NCBI RefSeq assembly: GCF_003591035.1
Contig: NZ_QYUO01000001.1
Location: 3,285,628 to 3,349,627, forward strand
Direction: 5' to 3'
DNA length: 64,000 bases
Source: Noviherbaspirillum saxi
GTDB lineage: Bacteria; Pseudomonadota; Gammaproteobacteria; Burkholderiales; Burkholderiaceae_D
Shown: one piece after another, positions 49,950 through 59,862 of the stretch
How the letters are laid out: each line of letters begins with the position of its first letter
Numbering within the stretch: the stretch's first letter is position 1
The notes under the pieces: model-generated
What the model saw: only the letters and a program-made list of their open reading frames with translations
Database searches by the model: none
What the model was told of the DNA's origin: nothing
Program-made: the position numbers and the translations under genes

Positions 49950-52378
49950 ACCGTATCTCCAATGATGAAATGGCCGAGCGCTTCATGCATGGCATCGTCC
50001 ACCGTTTCCAGCCAGACAAAGCGCAAGCCATTGCGCGCGGCCTCCGGAATGTCGTCCATGTCCTTGCGATTGCGGGCCGGCAGCATCACGACCTTGATAC
50101 CGGCCTGCAGCGCCGCGAGTACTTTTTCCTTGACCCCACCGATCGGCAATACCAGTCCGCGCAAGCTGATCTCGCCTGTCATCGCGCAGGCATGGTTCAC
50201 CGGCCTGTCGCGCACCAGCGAAACCAGTGCGATATACATTGCAACGCCGGCGCTCGGTCCGTCTTTCGGCATGGCGCCGGCCGGCACATGGATATGAATG
50301 TCATGTTTGTCGAAGACTTCGGGATCGACCTGAAGTTCAGCGCAATGCGCCTTGACCAAGGTCAGCGCCGCCTGCGCGCTTTCTTTCATTACATCGCCAA
50401 GTTGGCCGGTGAGAATCAGTTTGCCAGGACCGGGTGCCCGGCTTGCCTCGATGAACAGGATATCGCCACCGGCCGGCGTCCATGCGAGCCCGGTGGCAAC
50501 GCCGGACAGGCTGGTGCGCAGCGCCAGTTCGCTTTCGAATTTCCTTGGTCCAAGTATGTCGGCGAGATCGGATTCATTCACCTTTACCTGCTGCGCCGAG
50601 CCCTCGGCAATACGCATGGCCGCGTGACGGAATACATTGCCGATTTCGCGCTCCAGATTGCGCACGCCGGCTTCACGCGTGTAGTCGCTGATCAATGCAT
50701 GAATCGCCTCTTCGCTGATCGCGCATTGCGCCGCGCTCAAGCCGTCGGCCTCGAGCTGGCGCTGGATCAGGTAACGGTGCGCGATCTGCATTTTTTCTTC
50801 TGTGGTGTAACCGGGCAGATGCAGGACTTCCATACGGTCGAGCAAGGGACTGGGGATGGTATCGAGCATATTGGCGGTACCGATGAACATGACTTTCGAC
50901 AGGTCGAAAGGCTGCGCCAGGTAATTGTCGCGGAAGCTGGCATTCTGTTCGGGGTCGAGCACTTCAAGCAGCGCAGCCGCAGGATCGCCATGCATGCCGC
51001 CGCTGCCGAGCTTGTCCATTTCATCGAGCATCAGGACGCAATTGTTGGTGCCGGCCTTGCGCACCGCTTGCACGATATTACCGGGCAATGCGCCGACATA
51101 GGTGCGCCGGTGGCCGCGAATTTCGGCTTCGTCATGAACGCCGCCCAGGCTGACACGTGCAAACTTGCGGCCGGTCGCGCGCGCAATGCTTTGCCCGAGC
51201 GAGGTCTTGCCGACGCCGGGCGGACCGACAAAGCACAGGATCGGGCTTTTGCCGTGCGGGTTCAGCTTGCGGACCGCGAGGTGTTCGAGAATGCGGCGCT
51301 TTATCTTGAGCAAGCCGAAATGATCCTGGTCCAGGATCGTGCGCGCCGCGCCGATATCGATGCGGTCTTCCGTGCTGGCCGACCACGGCAGTTCGCTCAT
51401 CCATTCGAGATAGGTGCACAGCATCGAATATTCGGCGGCGACTTCCGGCATGCGCTTGAGACGCTGCAATTCCTTGCGCGCATGCGCTTCCACTTCCTGC
51501 GGCATGCCGGCGCAGGCAATCGCTTCGCTCAATTTGTCGAACTCGGCATTCGCGCTTTCCGCTTCGCCGAGTTCATCCTGTATCGTCTTGAGTTGCTCGC
51601 GCAGCAAAAATTCGCGCTGGCGATCTTCCATGCGCTCCTTGGTTTGCGCGCTGATTTGCTCTGAAAGCCGCAACACTTCGATGCGTGCGGACAGCGCTTC
51701 GAGCACCCGGTCCAGACGTGCGGGCAGATCGGTGGTTTCGAGGATTTCCTGTTTCTGTTGCAACGGCACATCGACCAGACCGGTGACGAAATCAGCCAGC
51801 GCCGATGCCGAACTCATGTTTTGCGCGGCCGATACCAGTTCGGCCGAAGCCTGCGGCAGCAAGTCGATGACTTCGGCGGTCAACTGCTTGAGCGGGATCA
51901 TGCGCGCCTCGACATCGGCGCTATGATCCACAGGGTCTTCCAGTCGCTCGACGCGCGCCACATAAAAAGGAAAGCCGTCAAGAAATTCTATGATGCGAAA
52001 ACGCTGTTGCCCCTGACACACGATGTAATGCCCGCCGTCTTCCGAGGTGATATAGCGGACGATGCTGGCCGCGGTGCCAACCCGATACAACTCGTCGGTG
52101 CGCGGCGAATCGACTTCGGAATCGTGTTGCAGCAGCAAACCGATGTCGCTATCGGTGCGCACCGCTTCCTGTGCGGCGGCAATCGATACTTCGCGTCCCA
52201 TGCTGATCGGCACGACCATCCCGGGAAACAGCACCAGATAGCGCACCGGAATGATGACCATCGCATCCGGCGGCAATTTCGGCAGCACGGCCGGCGCGGC
52301 CTTGATGTTGGCCATCGACCTGGCGCCATGTCCGCCCAGGCTTGCTTCAAGGATGTGTATTTGCTCGGGCTTGATCAT
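49946..52378 (-). CDS. lon: Lon-family ATP-dependent serine protease
   Basis: An 810-residue Lon protease. In order: N-terminal substrate-binding domain (VIIPVRYLVLFPGMVVPISM), helical region, AAA+ ATPase with Walker A FVGPPGVGKTSLG and Walker B VLMLDEMDKLG, and the protease domain with the catalytic Ser in PKDGPSAGVAM and Lys in IGGVKEKVLAALQ. Lon degrades misfolded and short-lived regulatory proteins. The ATG at 52378 is used; a TTG 12 bases upstream is in frame. It may be a second, specialised copy, because genuine housekeeping lon lies in the clpX-lon cluster in relatives, which is not seen here. Confidence 0.92.
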   Translation of the reverse strand: MIKPEQIHILEASLGGHGARSMANIKAAPAVLPKLPPDAMVIIPVRYLVLFPGMVVPISMGREVSIAAAQEAVRTDSDIGLLLQHDSEVDSPRTDELYRVGTAASIVRYITSEDGGHYIVCQGQQRFRIIEFLDGFPFYVARVERLEDPVDHSADVEARMIPLKQLTAEVIDLLPQASAELVSAAQNMSSASALADFVTGLVDVPLQQKQEILETTDLPARLDRVLEALSARIEVLRLSEQISAQTKERMEDRQREFLLREQLKTIQDELGEAESANAEFDKLSEAIACAGMPQEVEAHARKELQRLKRMPEVAAEYSMLCTYLEWMSELPWSASTEDRIDIGAARTILDQDHFGLLKIKRRILEHLAVRKLNPHGKSPILCFVGPPGVGKTSLGQSIARATGRKFARVSLGGVHDEAEIRGHRRTYVGALPGNIVQAVRKAGTNNCVLMLDEMDKLGSGGMHGDPAAALLEVLDPEQNASFRDNYLAQPFDLSKVMFIGTANMLDTIPSPLLDRMEVLHLPGYTTEEKMQIAHRYLIQRQLEADGLSAAQCAISEEAIHALISDYTREAGVRNLEREIGNVFRHAAMRIAEGSAQQVKVNESDLADILGPRKFESELALRTSLSGVATGLAWTPAGGDILFIEASRAPGPGKLILTGQLGDVMKESAQAALTLVKAHCAELQVDPEVFDKHDIHIHVPAGAMPKDGPSAGVAMYIALVSLVRDRPVNHACAMTGEISLRGLVLPIGGVKEKVLAALQAGIKVVMLPARNRKDMDDIPEAARNGLRFVWLETVDDAMHEALGHFIIGDTV

Positions 52379-52642
52379 GGCGCGTTCCAAGGTGAATGCG
52401 TGGAACGGCCGTGCAATTCAATCCGTTCTTGGCCCTTCTTTGACCAGCAAGCATAGGCACCGTTCCGGCGAAGGGACGAATGCCGCCGTTGCCGGAACAA
52501 ATTGGAACAGAGTTAAACGCCGATCAAACAAGCGAACGGAATGCAGGGTGGAGAACGCCGGCAACCGCGTGTCGATCTTGCCTGTTTGCGGGATCAGGCA
52601 ACGCAGGCTATGACTAGTGGGTCACTAGTCTATCCATGAAGA

Positions 52643-53923
52643 TCAGACCAGCCCATCGAACATGATGACGTCGACCGGATCGCCGGCATTGACGCTGCCC
52701 TGCTCATGGTGCAACACGACCATGCAATTGGCTTCCGACATCGAGCGCAGAATGCCCGATCCCTGTGCACCGGTAATGCGCACTCTTTGCACGCCATCGT
52801 TGCCCGTTTCCACGATGCCGCGCTGATATTCGGTACGTCCAGGTTTCTTGCGGATAGCCGATTCCGATACGACGCGCAGCAGCGGCAACGGCGTATCGTC
52901 GGCGCCCATCATGCGCAGCAAAGCCTGGCGTGCAAAGAAATAAAACGTCACCATCACCGCGACCGGATTGCCGGGCAAGCCGAACAGATAGGCACTGCGG
53001 CCGCCCGAGGCAATCTTTCCGAAAGCCATCGGCCGTCCAGGACGCATGCCGATTTTCCAGAAGGTCACATCGCCCAGCGCCGCCATCATCGTTCTGGTGT
53101 AATCGGCTTCGCCAACGGACACGCCGCCGGAAGTAATCACCGCATCGGCATTTTCACAAGCGGTGCGAAAAGCCTGTTCCAGCGATTGCGGGTCATCCTT
53201 GACCACGCCCATGTCGATCATGTCGCAACCTAAGCGGGTCAGCATGCCATACAGCGTATAGCGGTTGCTATCGTAAACACAGCCCGCGTCCAGCAGTTCG
53301 CCGATCGAGCGCAATTCGTCGCCGGTCGAAAAAAAGGCGACGCGCAGACGGCGCTGCACCGGCACTTCCGCAATGCCCAGCGAGGCAAGCAAGCCGAGAT
53401 CGGCGGGGCGCAGCAGCTTGCCTTTCAACAGCGCGGGCTTGCCTGCCATCAGGTCTTCGCCTTGCAGGCGACGGTTATCGCCGGTCTTTACGACACCTGG
53501 CGGAATGGTCACTGCATGTTCGGACGCGGCTTGCGTGAATTCCTGCGGCACCACGGTATCGCAGCGCGCAGGCATCGGTGCGCCGGTCATGATGCGCACC
53601 GCTTCACCGATAGCAACGGGACCGTCGAAGCGTCCTCCGGCATGAATGGTGGCAATCACATTCAACGTGGTCGCACCGCCGGCGGCCAGGTCGGCGCTAC
53701 ATAGCGCATAACCATCCATCGCTGAATTGTCGTGTTGCGGTACATTGATCGGCGACACGATATCCTGCGCCAGCACGCGGTCCAGCGCCGCCCGGATCGT
53801 GACCTTTTCCACCGCATGGACCGGCGCGATCACATCGCGGATGATTTGCTGGGCCTGCGCAACCGGCACCGCGTTGGGGTCATAACCCGACAGGCAACTG
53901 ATGACTTCGGACAAGCTGGGCAT
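52643..53923 (-). CDS. moeA: molybdopterin molybdenumtransferase MoeA
   Basis: A 426-residue enzyme that inserts molybdate into adenylated molybdopterin. Visible are VPQHDNSAMDGYAL in the N-terminal part, TSGGVSVGEADYT in the MPT-binding domain and YLFGLPGNPVAVMVTFYFFA near the C-terminal domain. The length fits E. coli MoeA (411). It lies 5 bp downstream of mobA on the same strand, so both cofactor genes are one unit, next to the molybdenum-dependent formate dehydrogenase operon. Confidence 0.95.
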   Translation of the reverse strand: MPSLSEVISCLSGYDPNAVPVAQAQQIIRDVIAPVHAVEKVTIRAALDRVLAQDIVSPINVPQHDNSAMDGYALCSADLAAGGATTLNVIATIHAGGRFDGPVAIGEAVRIMTGAPMPARCDTVVPQEFTQAASEHAVTIPPGVVKTGDNRRLQGEDLMAGKPALLKGKLLRPADLGLLASLGIAEVPVQRRLRVAFFSTGDELRSIGELLDAGCVYDSNRYTLYGMLTRLGCDMIDMGVVKDDPQSLEQAFRTACENADAVITSGGVSVGEADYTRTMMAALGDVTFWKIGMRPGRPMAFGKIASGGRSAYLFGLPGNPVAVMVTFYFFARQALLRMMGADDTPLPLLRVVSESAIRKKPGRTEYQRGIVETGNDGVQRVRITGAQGSGILRSMSEANCMVVLHHEQGSVNAGDPVDVIMFDGLV

Positions 53924-53928
53924 AGGGA

Positions 53929-54528
53929 TCAGGTCGCTTCGAAGCGACGTAGTTCATCGAGGGTATTGATATTGCGAAATGCACTCTGGTCCGGAAAATG
54001 CACTTCGACAAACTTCAGCGAGCGATACCAGCTGTCGATCTTGCGTCCGCCCTGCTGCAGGAAGGCATTGAGACTCGACAGCACCGATGCCTTCATCAGG
54101 CAAAACACCGGATGCGGCTGGCGCTTGCCGTCTTCCTCGGTGACCGCAACCGCGAGTTCGGCGTCGTGATCGGACAATGCCTGCGCCAGACGCGCAACCA
54201 GGTCGTCCGGCAAAAACGGCGAATCGCAGGGCGCGGTGACCAGGTAATCGGTATCGCATTGCGACAGCCCGGTTTGCAGCCCGGCGAGCGGGCCTTCGAA
54301 ACCGGTCAATTGATCGGGCCAGACCGGCAACCCGAAACCTTCGTAAGGACCAAGATTCTGATTCGCATTGATCATCAGCATGCCGACCTGCGGCGACAGA
54401 CGCATGATCACATGCAACACCATCGGCACGCCGCGAAAGCTTTGCAAGCCCTTGTCCACGCTGCCCATGCGGGAGCCGCGGCCGCCAGCGAGAATCAATC
54501 CGGTGATCTGTTGGGTATCTATCATCAT
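53929..54528 (-). CDS. mobA: molybdenum cofactor guanylyltransferase MobA
   Basis: A 199-residue enzyme that adds GMP to molybdopterin to make the dinucleotide (MGD) used by the DMSO-reductase/formate-dehydrogenase family. The signature LILAGGRGSRMGSVDKGLQS is present, and VTAPCDSPFLP carries the metal-binding Asp. I chose the ATG at 54528, close to the glycine-rich motif. The upstream frame continues to 54609. It is divergent from the mrp gene and transcribed with moeA, consistent with supplying MGD for FdhA. Confidence 0.93.
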   Translation of the reverse strand: MMIDTQQITGLILAGGRGSRMGSVDKGLQSFRGVPMVLHVIMRLSPQVGMLMINANQNLGPYEGFGLPVWPDQLTGFEGPLAGLQTGLSQCDTDYLVTAPCDSPFLPDDLVARLAQALSDHDAELAVAVTEEDGKRQPHPVFCLMKASVLSSLNAFLQQGGRKIDSWYRSLKFVEVHFPDQSAFRNINTLDELRRFEAT

Positions 54529-54692
54529 GTAGGCAATCAGTGGAAGAGCAAGAGGCATTGTAAGTCGTGCATCGTTTGTCTGTCGAACCAATGGCGGACT
54601 CGATGGCAAACTGACAAGCTCGCTACTGCAAAACTTGCAAGCGCGCCGGCTGCAATCTGGTTTAGACTTCCCTCATCTAATCAGGAGAAGTA

Positions 54693-55781
54693 ATGAGCAT
54701 TTCGATTGAATCCGTCAAAGCGGCCCTGTCGCAAGTCATCGATCCCAATACCGGCAAGGACCTGGTCAGTTCCAAGTCCGCCAAGAATATCCGTCTCGAC
54801 GGCGCCGATGTCATGCTCGACGTCGAACTCGGCTATCCGGCGAAAAGCCAGCTCGATACGATCCGCAAGGCGACCATCGCCGCCATACGCGCGGTTGAAG
54901 GCGCCGGCAATGTCAGCGTGAACGTGCACGCGAAGATCATTGCCCATACCGCGCAGCGCGGCGTCAAGCTGATGCCGAACGTGAAAAACATTATCGCGGT
55001 CGCCTCCGGCAAAGGCGGCGTCGGCAAATCGACGACGGCGGTCAACCTGGCGCTGGCGCTGGCGGCCGAAGGCGCAATGGTCGGCATTCTTGATGCCGAC
55101 ATCTACGGCCCTTCGCAGCCGATGATGATGGGCATCAATGGACGTCCGGAAACGGTCGACGGCAAGACCATGGAGCCGCTGGAAAACCATGGATTGCAGG
55201 TATCGTCGATCGGTTTCATGATCGACCCGGACGAACCCATGGTCTGGCGCGGCCCTATCGTGACCCAGGCGCTGCAGCAATTGCTGGAGCAAACCAACTG
55301 GCGCGACCTCGATTATCTGATCGTCGACATGCCGCCGGGTACCGGCGATGTGCAACTGACGCTGTCGCAAAAGGTTCCGGTCACCGGCGCGGTGATCGTC
55401 ACCACGCCGCAGGACATCGCGCTGCTGGATGCGCGCAAGGGCCTGAAGATGTTCGAGAAGGTCGGCATCCCGATTCTGGGTATCGTCGAAAACATGAGCA
55501 CGCATATCTGCTCGAACTGCGGCCATGCGGAACCGGTCTTCGGCCACGGCGGCGGCGAAAGGATGTGTGCCGAGTATGGCGTCGAATTCCTTGGTGCGCT
55601 GCCACTGACCATGTCGATTCGCGAACAGACCGATTCCGGCAAGCCGACGGTGGTCGCCGATCCGGACGGACAAATCGCGACGATTTACAAGACGATCGCC
55701 CGCAAGGTTGCGGTCAAGGTCGCGGAAAAGGCAAAGGACATGAGCAGCAAGTTCCCCAGTATTGTAATCAAGAACGATTGA
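54693..55781 (+). CDS. Mrp/ApbC iron-sulfur cluster carrier ATPase
   Basis: A 362-residue P-loop ATPase of the Mrp/NBP35 family. The N-terminal DUF59 domain (SIESVKAALSQVIDPNTGKD) is followed by the deviant Walker A ASGKGGVGKSTTAVNLA and the C-terminal CSNCGH motif, which binds a bridging [4Fe-4S] cluster between two subunits. It transfers clusters to apo-proteins, and the multi-cluster ferredoxin and FdhAB downstream are natural clients (inference). The ATG at 54693 follows AGGAGAAGTA. Confidence 0.93.
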   Translation: MSISIESVKAALSQVIDPNTGKDLVSSKSAKNIRLDGADVMLDVELGYPAKSQLDTIRKATIAAIRAVEGAGNVSVNVHAKIIAHTAQRGVKLMPNVKNIIAVASGKGGVGKSTTAVNLALALAAEGAMVGILDADIYGPSQPMMMGINGRPETVDGKTMEPLENHGLQVSSIGFMIDPDEPMVWRGPIVTQALQQLLEQTNWRDLDYLIVDMPPGTGDVQLTLSQKVPVTGAVIVTTPQDIALLDARKGLKMFEKVGIPILGIVENMSTHICSNCGHAEPVFGHGGGERMCAEYGVEFLGALPLTMSIREQTDSGKPTVVADPDGQIATIYKTIARKVAVKVAEKAKDMSSKFPSIVIKND

Positions 55782-55797
55782 TCCCCGCATGACGCAA

Positions 55798-55822
55798 GAA
55801 CGGACATCACAGATGTCCGTTC
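55798..55822. terminator. hairpin after the mrp gene, no U-run
   Basis: GAACGGACAT and ATGTCCGTTC form a perfect 10-bp stem with a 5-base loop, 17 bp past the mrp stop. Without a T-run it is only a possible terminator, or an RNA-processing or protective hairpin. Confidence 0.45.
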
Positions 55823-55947
55823 GCCGAAGCCTCTGCAAGGGCGAACATGCAACGCCTTGCAAACACTCCTGCACAAATCCGTTTTTTGGCGCAATATGAC
55901 GTCATAGCGTTATTAAAAAAACAGGTGCGCCAGGCACCAGCGGAGAC

Positions 55948-56466
55948 ATGGAGACAGAAGCCCTGAAGGTCGCGGTGGTCATGCAACGCGTTCCGCTTGC
56001 GAACCGCTGGCAACCCTATCAATGGAAGCCGATCGAAATTTCGGCTGACGCCGTTTTACCGGACGGCGGCGCACACTGTTTGCGTGACGACGAAATCGAC
56101 ACGCGCTGGCTGTTCGCCGGCTTCGAGATCCGGCTCTATTCCGATGAAGCCGAAGGCTATTTCCTCAATATCGATTCTCCCGCGCCGTGCTGGTTTGTGA
56201 TGTCGCGCATGGAAGAAGTCGACGGTGTCGACGTCGCCGTGCCCAAGCAGGTCACGCTGTCCTATAACGAAGCCGCGCGGCTGATGGATGGCGGCGAACG
56301 CGTCGACACCCTGCCCGCCTCTCGCGACATTATCGAGCACATGGCGCGCTTCGTGCAGGAGCACTATCGCCCCGAAGTGAAAAAGAAACGCCGCAAGCCT
56401 TCGTTCGAAGGCGGTGCCGGCGTCGAACAGATGGCGCGCGCCGAAGGAGAGCAGCATGGAAGCTGA
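55948..56466 (+). CDS. DUF3305 protein, formate-dehydrogenase cluster
   Basis: A 172-residue protein (LKVAVVMQRVPLANRWQPYQ at the start, WFVMSRMEEVDGVDVAVPKQ and HYRPEVKKKRRKPSFEG near the end). DUF3305 genes are known from their place next to DUF3306 and formate dehydrogenase genes in beta-proteobacteria; the biochemical role is unknown. The basic C-terminal end may bind a partner. It begins at the ATG at 55948 and overlaps the next gene. It is the first gene of the operon. Confidence 0.85.
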   Translation: METEALKVAVVMQRVPLANRWQPYQWKPIEISADAVLPDGGAHCLRDDEIDTRWLFAGFEIRLYSDEAEGYFLNIDSPAPCWFVMSRMEEVDGVDVAVPKQVTLSYNEAARLMDGGERVDTLPASRDIIEHMARFVQEHYRPEVKKKRRKPSFEGGAGVEQMARAEGEQHGS

Positions 56467-56989
56467 AAGCTTTTTCGCGCGCTGGAGCAAGCGCAATGCG
56501 GAAGCGGCGCAGGAAAAGCAGGCCCCGGCAACCGACCTGCCCGAATCGCAGGAAACGCCAAAACCGCCCCCGACCATCGAGGATGTCGCAGCGCTGACCC
56601 CTGAATCGGATTTCAAGCCGTTTGTCGCACGCGGCGTCGATGAAACGGTGCGCCGTTCAGCCATGAAAAAACTGTTTGCCGATCCGCATTTCAATGTGAT
56701 GGACGGACTCGATGTCTACATCGATGACTACAATACCTTCGACCCGATCCCTCCCGCCATGCTGGCGATGCTTAATCACGCAAAGGGTTTGCTCGATCCG
56801 CTTTCGCAAACCGAGCATCCGCTGATGCGCCTGCTGCAAACCGTGCCCGACTCCGCGCAGGCGGAAGAACCGGCGACCGATGCATCCCCAGATACGCCGC
56901 CCGAAGAACAGGCTGCAAGCTCCTCCGTCGACGTCGATCAAGACGCGCATACAACTCCGGACCCGACATCAGATGACAACCCAGTTTAA
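56456..56989 (+). CDS. DUF3306 protein, formate-dehydrogenase cluster
   Basis: A 177-residue protein starting MEAESFFARWSKRNAEAAQE, with the conserved DFKPFVARGVDETVRRSAMK and FADPHFNVMDGLDVYIDDYN. A Pro- and acid-rich linker follows and the C-terminus is acidic. The function is unknown, but this family always accompanies DUF3305 and the formate dehydrogenase genes. A GAAGGAGAGCAGC site precedes the ATG at 56456, which overlaps the DUF3305 stop by 11 bases. Confidence 0.85.
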   Translation: MEAESFFARWSKRNAEAAQEKQAPATDLPESQETPKPPPTIEDVAALTPESDFKPFVARGVDETVRRSAMKKLFADPHFNVMDGLDVYIDDYNTFDPIPPAMLAMLNHAKGLLDPLSQTEHPLMRLLQTVPDSAQAEEPATDASPDTPPEEQAASSSVDVDQDAHTTPDPTSDDNPV

Positions 56990-59066
56990 AGTCTGCAGTT
57001 GCAATCAGACCATGCCGCTCGACCCGGCGGCCGGCGCAGCACTCGGTGCCGCGCTCGATGCCGGTGTGCTGCATCCCGCATCGCAACTATGCCGGCGTGA
57101 AATCGGTGCGTATCTCGACACCCTTCAGGGCGTCGACCAGGTGGTTGTCGGCTGCACGCAAGAGCAGGCATTGTTTACCGAAGTGGCGCAACAAAAGGAA
57201 ACGGTTGCGCCACTTCGTTTCGTCAATATCCGCGAAACGGGTGGCTGGGGCGCGCAGGCGAAACAGGCATTGCCGAAGATGGCGGCGCTGCTTGCTGCAG
57301 CCGCATTGCCCGACCCGGAACCGGTGCCGACGGTGGAATACGATTCAGGCGGCAGCGTTCTGCTGGTCGGTCCGGCGGAACGGGTACTGCCCTGGGCCAA
57401 ACGTTTGAGCGGGCAGCTGAGCGTGAGCGTGCTGCTAACCTCGGGCCATGCCGGCGCGATGCTGATGGAGCGCGACGTCCCGACCTTTTCCGGCAGCCAG
57501 ATCGGTATCGACGGCTGGCTGGGCGCATTCAAGGTCAGCTGGCAGCAGGCCAATCCCATCGACCTGGAACTATGCACGCGCTGCAATGCCTGCATCGAAG
57601 TCTGCCCCGAAAACGCGATCGATTTCAATTACCAGATCAATCTGGATGCGTGCACCTCGCATCGCGACTGCGTCAAGGCATGCGGCGCGATCGGTGCGAT
57701 CGATTTTCAGCGCGAAGAAACGCAGCGCAGCGGCGAGTTCGATCTGATCTTCGATTTGTCGGACCAGCCCATCATCACGCTGCACCAACCGCCGCAAGGC
57801 TATTTCGCGCCCGGCGCCGATCCGCTCAAGCAGACCGATCACGCGCTGCAGTTGACCCAGCTGGTCGGCCAGTTCAGCAAGCCGAAATTCTTTGTCTACA
57901 AGGAAAAGATTTGCGCGCACAGCCGCAACACGACGGTTGGCTGCAATGCCTGCATCGAAGTCTGCTCGGCTGCGGCGATCACGCATAACGGCAATCACAT
58001 CAAGGTCAATCCAAATCTGTGCGTGGGCTGCGGCGCCTGCACCACGGTCTGTCCATCCGGCGCGCTCAGCTATGCGTATCCACGGCCGACGGACCTCGGC
58101 ACCCGTATCAAGACCATGCTGGCCACCTACGCCAAGGCGGGCGGTACGCACCCTGCGCTGCTGCTGCACAGCCAGGAACAAGGCCTGGAACTGATCAATC
58201 GCCTGGGCCGGATGGCGGCAACCGGTGCATTGCAAGGAATGCCGGCACGCGTGATGCCGATCGACCTGCATCATGTCGCATCGGTAGGCATCGATACCTG
58301 GCTGAGCGCCATCTGCTATGGCGCATCCAATGTGCTGATATTGAGCACCGGAGACGAAGCGCCGCAATATCTCGCCGCGCTGGAACAGCAGATCAGCTTC
58401 GCGCAAACCATCCTGTCGGCACTCGGCTACCAGGGAACTCATATTGTTTTGCTGAAAGCGCAGACCCCTGCCGAACTCGATAAGCAACTGCATGCACTGA
58501 CACCAGCGCAAGCGCCCGGCCAGCGCGCGCTGTACAACATTGCGGCGGAAAAACGCGGCACACTGGATTTCGCTTTCACGCACTTGCTCAAGTATGCGCC
58601 AACCGCGAAGGAAGAAATTTCGATGCCGGCCGGTGCGCCATTCGGCATGATCGCGGTGAATACTTCAGCTTGCACGCTGTGCATGTCCTGCGTCGGCGCC
58701 TGCCCCGAGTCGGCTTTGCTGGATAATCCGAACATGCCGCAATTGCGCTTCATTGAAAGCAATTGCGTGCAATGCGGATTATGCGAAAAGACGTGTCCGG
58801 AAAATGCGATCACGCTGACGCCGCGTCTGTTGCTCAGCGATGCAGCCAAGAAGCCGGCCGTGCTCAACGAAGCGCAGCCCTATCACTGCATCCGCTGCGG
58901 CAAACCCTTCGGCACCTTGCAGATGATTGACAACATGGTGTCCAAGCTGTCCATGCATGGCGCCTTTGCCGGCAATATCGACCGCCTGAAAATGTGCTCC
59001 GATTGCCGCGTGATCGACATGATGGAAAACAAGAAGGAAACCTCGATCCTTGAAATGAAGCGCTAG
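56973..59066 (+). CDS. multi-[4Fe-4S] ferredoxin-type protein of the formate dehydrogenase cluster
   Basis: A 697-residue cytoplasmic-looking protein with several ferredoxin cysteine motifs: CTRCNACIEVCPENAI, CNACIEVCSAAAITHNG, CVGCGACTTVCPSGAL, CTLCMSCVGACPESAL and CVQCGLCEKTCPENAI. Between them lie more variable segments with no membrane helix. It starts MTTQFKVCSCNQTMPLDP. This large polyferredoxin is recurrent in DUF3305/DUF3306 fdh clusters and may shuttle electrons from formate dehydrogenase; the partner is unknown. The start overlaps the DUF3306 stop by 17 bases. Confidence 0.88.
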   Translation: MTTQFKVCSCNQTMPLDPAAGAALGAALDAGVLHPASQLCRREIGAYLDTLQGVDQVVVGCTQEQALFTEVAQQKETVAPLRFVNIRETGGWGAQAKQALPKMAALLAAAALPDPEPVPTVEYDSGGSVLLVGPAERVLPWAKRLSGQLSVSVLLTSGHAGAMLMERDVPTFSGSQIGIDGWLGAFKVSWQQANPIDLELCTRCNACIEVCPENAIDFNYQINLDACTSHRDCVKACGAIGAIDFQREETQRSGEFDLIFDLSDQPIITLHQPPQGYFAPGADPLKQTDHALQLTQLVGQFSKPKFFVYKEKICAHSRNTTVGCNACIEVCSAAAITHNGNHIKVNPNLCVGCGACTTVCPSGALSYAYPRPTDLGTRIKTMLATYAKAGGTHPALLLHSQEQGLELINRLGRMAATGALQGMPARVMPIDLHHVASVGIDTWLSAICYGASNVLILSTGDEAPQYLAALEQQISFAQTILSALGYQGTHIVLLKAQTPAELDKQLHALTPAQAPGQRALYNIAAEKRGTLDFAFTHLLKYAPTAKEEISMPAGAPFGMIAVNTSACTLCMSCVGACPESALLDNPNMPQLRFIESNCVQCGLCEKTCPENAITLTPRLLLSDAAKKPAVLNEAQPYHCIRCGKPFGTLQMIDNMVSKLSMHGAFAGNIDRLKMCSDCRVIDMMENKKETSILEMKR

Positions 59067-59098
59067 TTTTATCCGCGCAATGACTTGCACACGACCAC

Positions 59099-59713
59099 AT
59101 GACCACTGCCCAGCCGCTTAAATTCGAAGCTCCCGATCAAGGCGAGGAAACCGCCCGCGCCGACCTCTACGGTGTGCTCGCCGCGCTGTTCTATGCGCCA
59201 CCGTCGCAGGAATTGCTGAGCGCCATCGCGGCCGCGCCGGATGAAGGCGACGGCGTCCTGCGGCATGCCTGGCGCGAACTTGCGGCCGCATGCGCGGGCA
59301 TGACGCCCGACCGTACGCGCGACGAATATGAAAGCTTGTTCATCGGCGTCGGCAAACCGGAACTGATCTTGTACGGCTCGTATTACCTGAGCGGTTTCAT
59401 GATGGAAAAGCCATTGGCTGCCTTGCGGACCGAGCTTGCCACACTGGGACTGCAGCGTGGCGATAAAGTCACCGAAAGCGAAGACCATATTGCGAGCTTG
59501 TGCGAAGTCATGCGTTACCTGATTGCGTCCGAAGAAATGTCGCAGGCCAGCGTTGCGTCGCAGAAGCAATTCTTTGGGACACATCTACAGCCTTGGGTGA
59601 TCGATATGTGCAGCGCGATTGAGGCCCACCCACAAGCCATTTTTTATCGGCCAGTCGCTCGGCTGGCAAAGGCCTTCTTTGAAGTAGAGATGCAAGCATT
59701 CGACATGTTTTAA
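59099..59713 (+). CDS. TorD/DmsD-family molybdoenzyme chaperone
   Basis: A 204-residue helical chaperone. ADLYGVLAALFYAPPSQELL at the start, and the family core DEYESLFIGVGKPELILYGS and YYLSGFMMEKPLAALR are present. It binds the Tat signal of molybdoenzymes and guides cofactor insertion and export. Its place just before the Tat peptide gene and FdhA supports a role as FdhA chaperone. The ATG at 59099 is used. Confidence 0.92.
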   Translation: MTTAQPLKFEAPDQGEETARADLYGVLAALFYAPPSQELLSAIAAAPDEGDGVLRHAWRELAAACAGMTPDRTRDEYESLFIGVGKPELILYGSYYLSGFMMEKPLAALRTELATLGLQRGDKVTESEDHIASLCEVMRYLIASEEMSQASVASQKQFFGTHLQPWVIDMCSAIEAHPQAIFYRPVARLAKAFFEVEMQAFDMF

Positions 59714-59862
59714 GCCATTTCGTCGGGCAGCGTGTCGATGTATTTGGTTTTCATGAACAAACGTTTTCGCGCAATGCAAACCCGCGAAAACTGTGCTAAC
59801 TTGAAGAAATATTAGAAAAGGTAACAAGATTACTTACCGCACTTCTGCACTTGGAGACAAAC

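Noticed and set aside
52612..52630. Hairpin GACTAGTG-GGT-CACTAGTC after moeA as a terminator
   Set aside because: The stem is short and there is no U-run on the minus strand after it, so I did not list it as a terminator.
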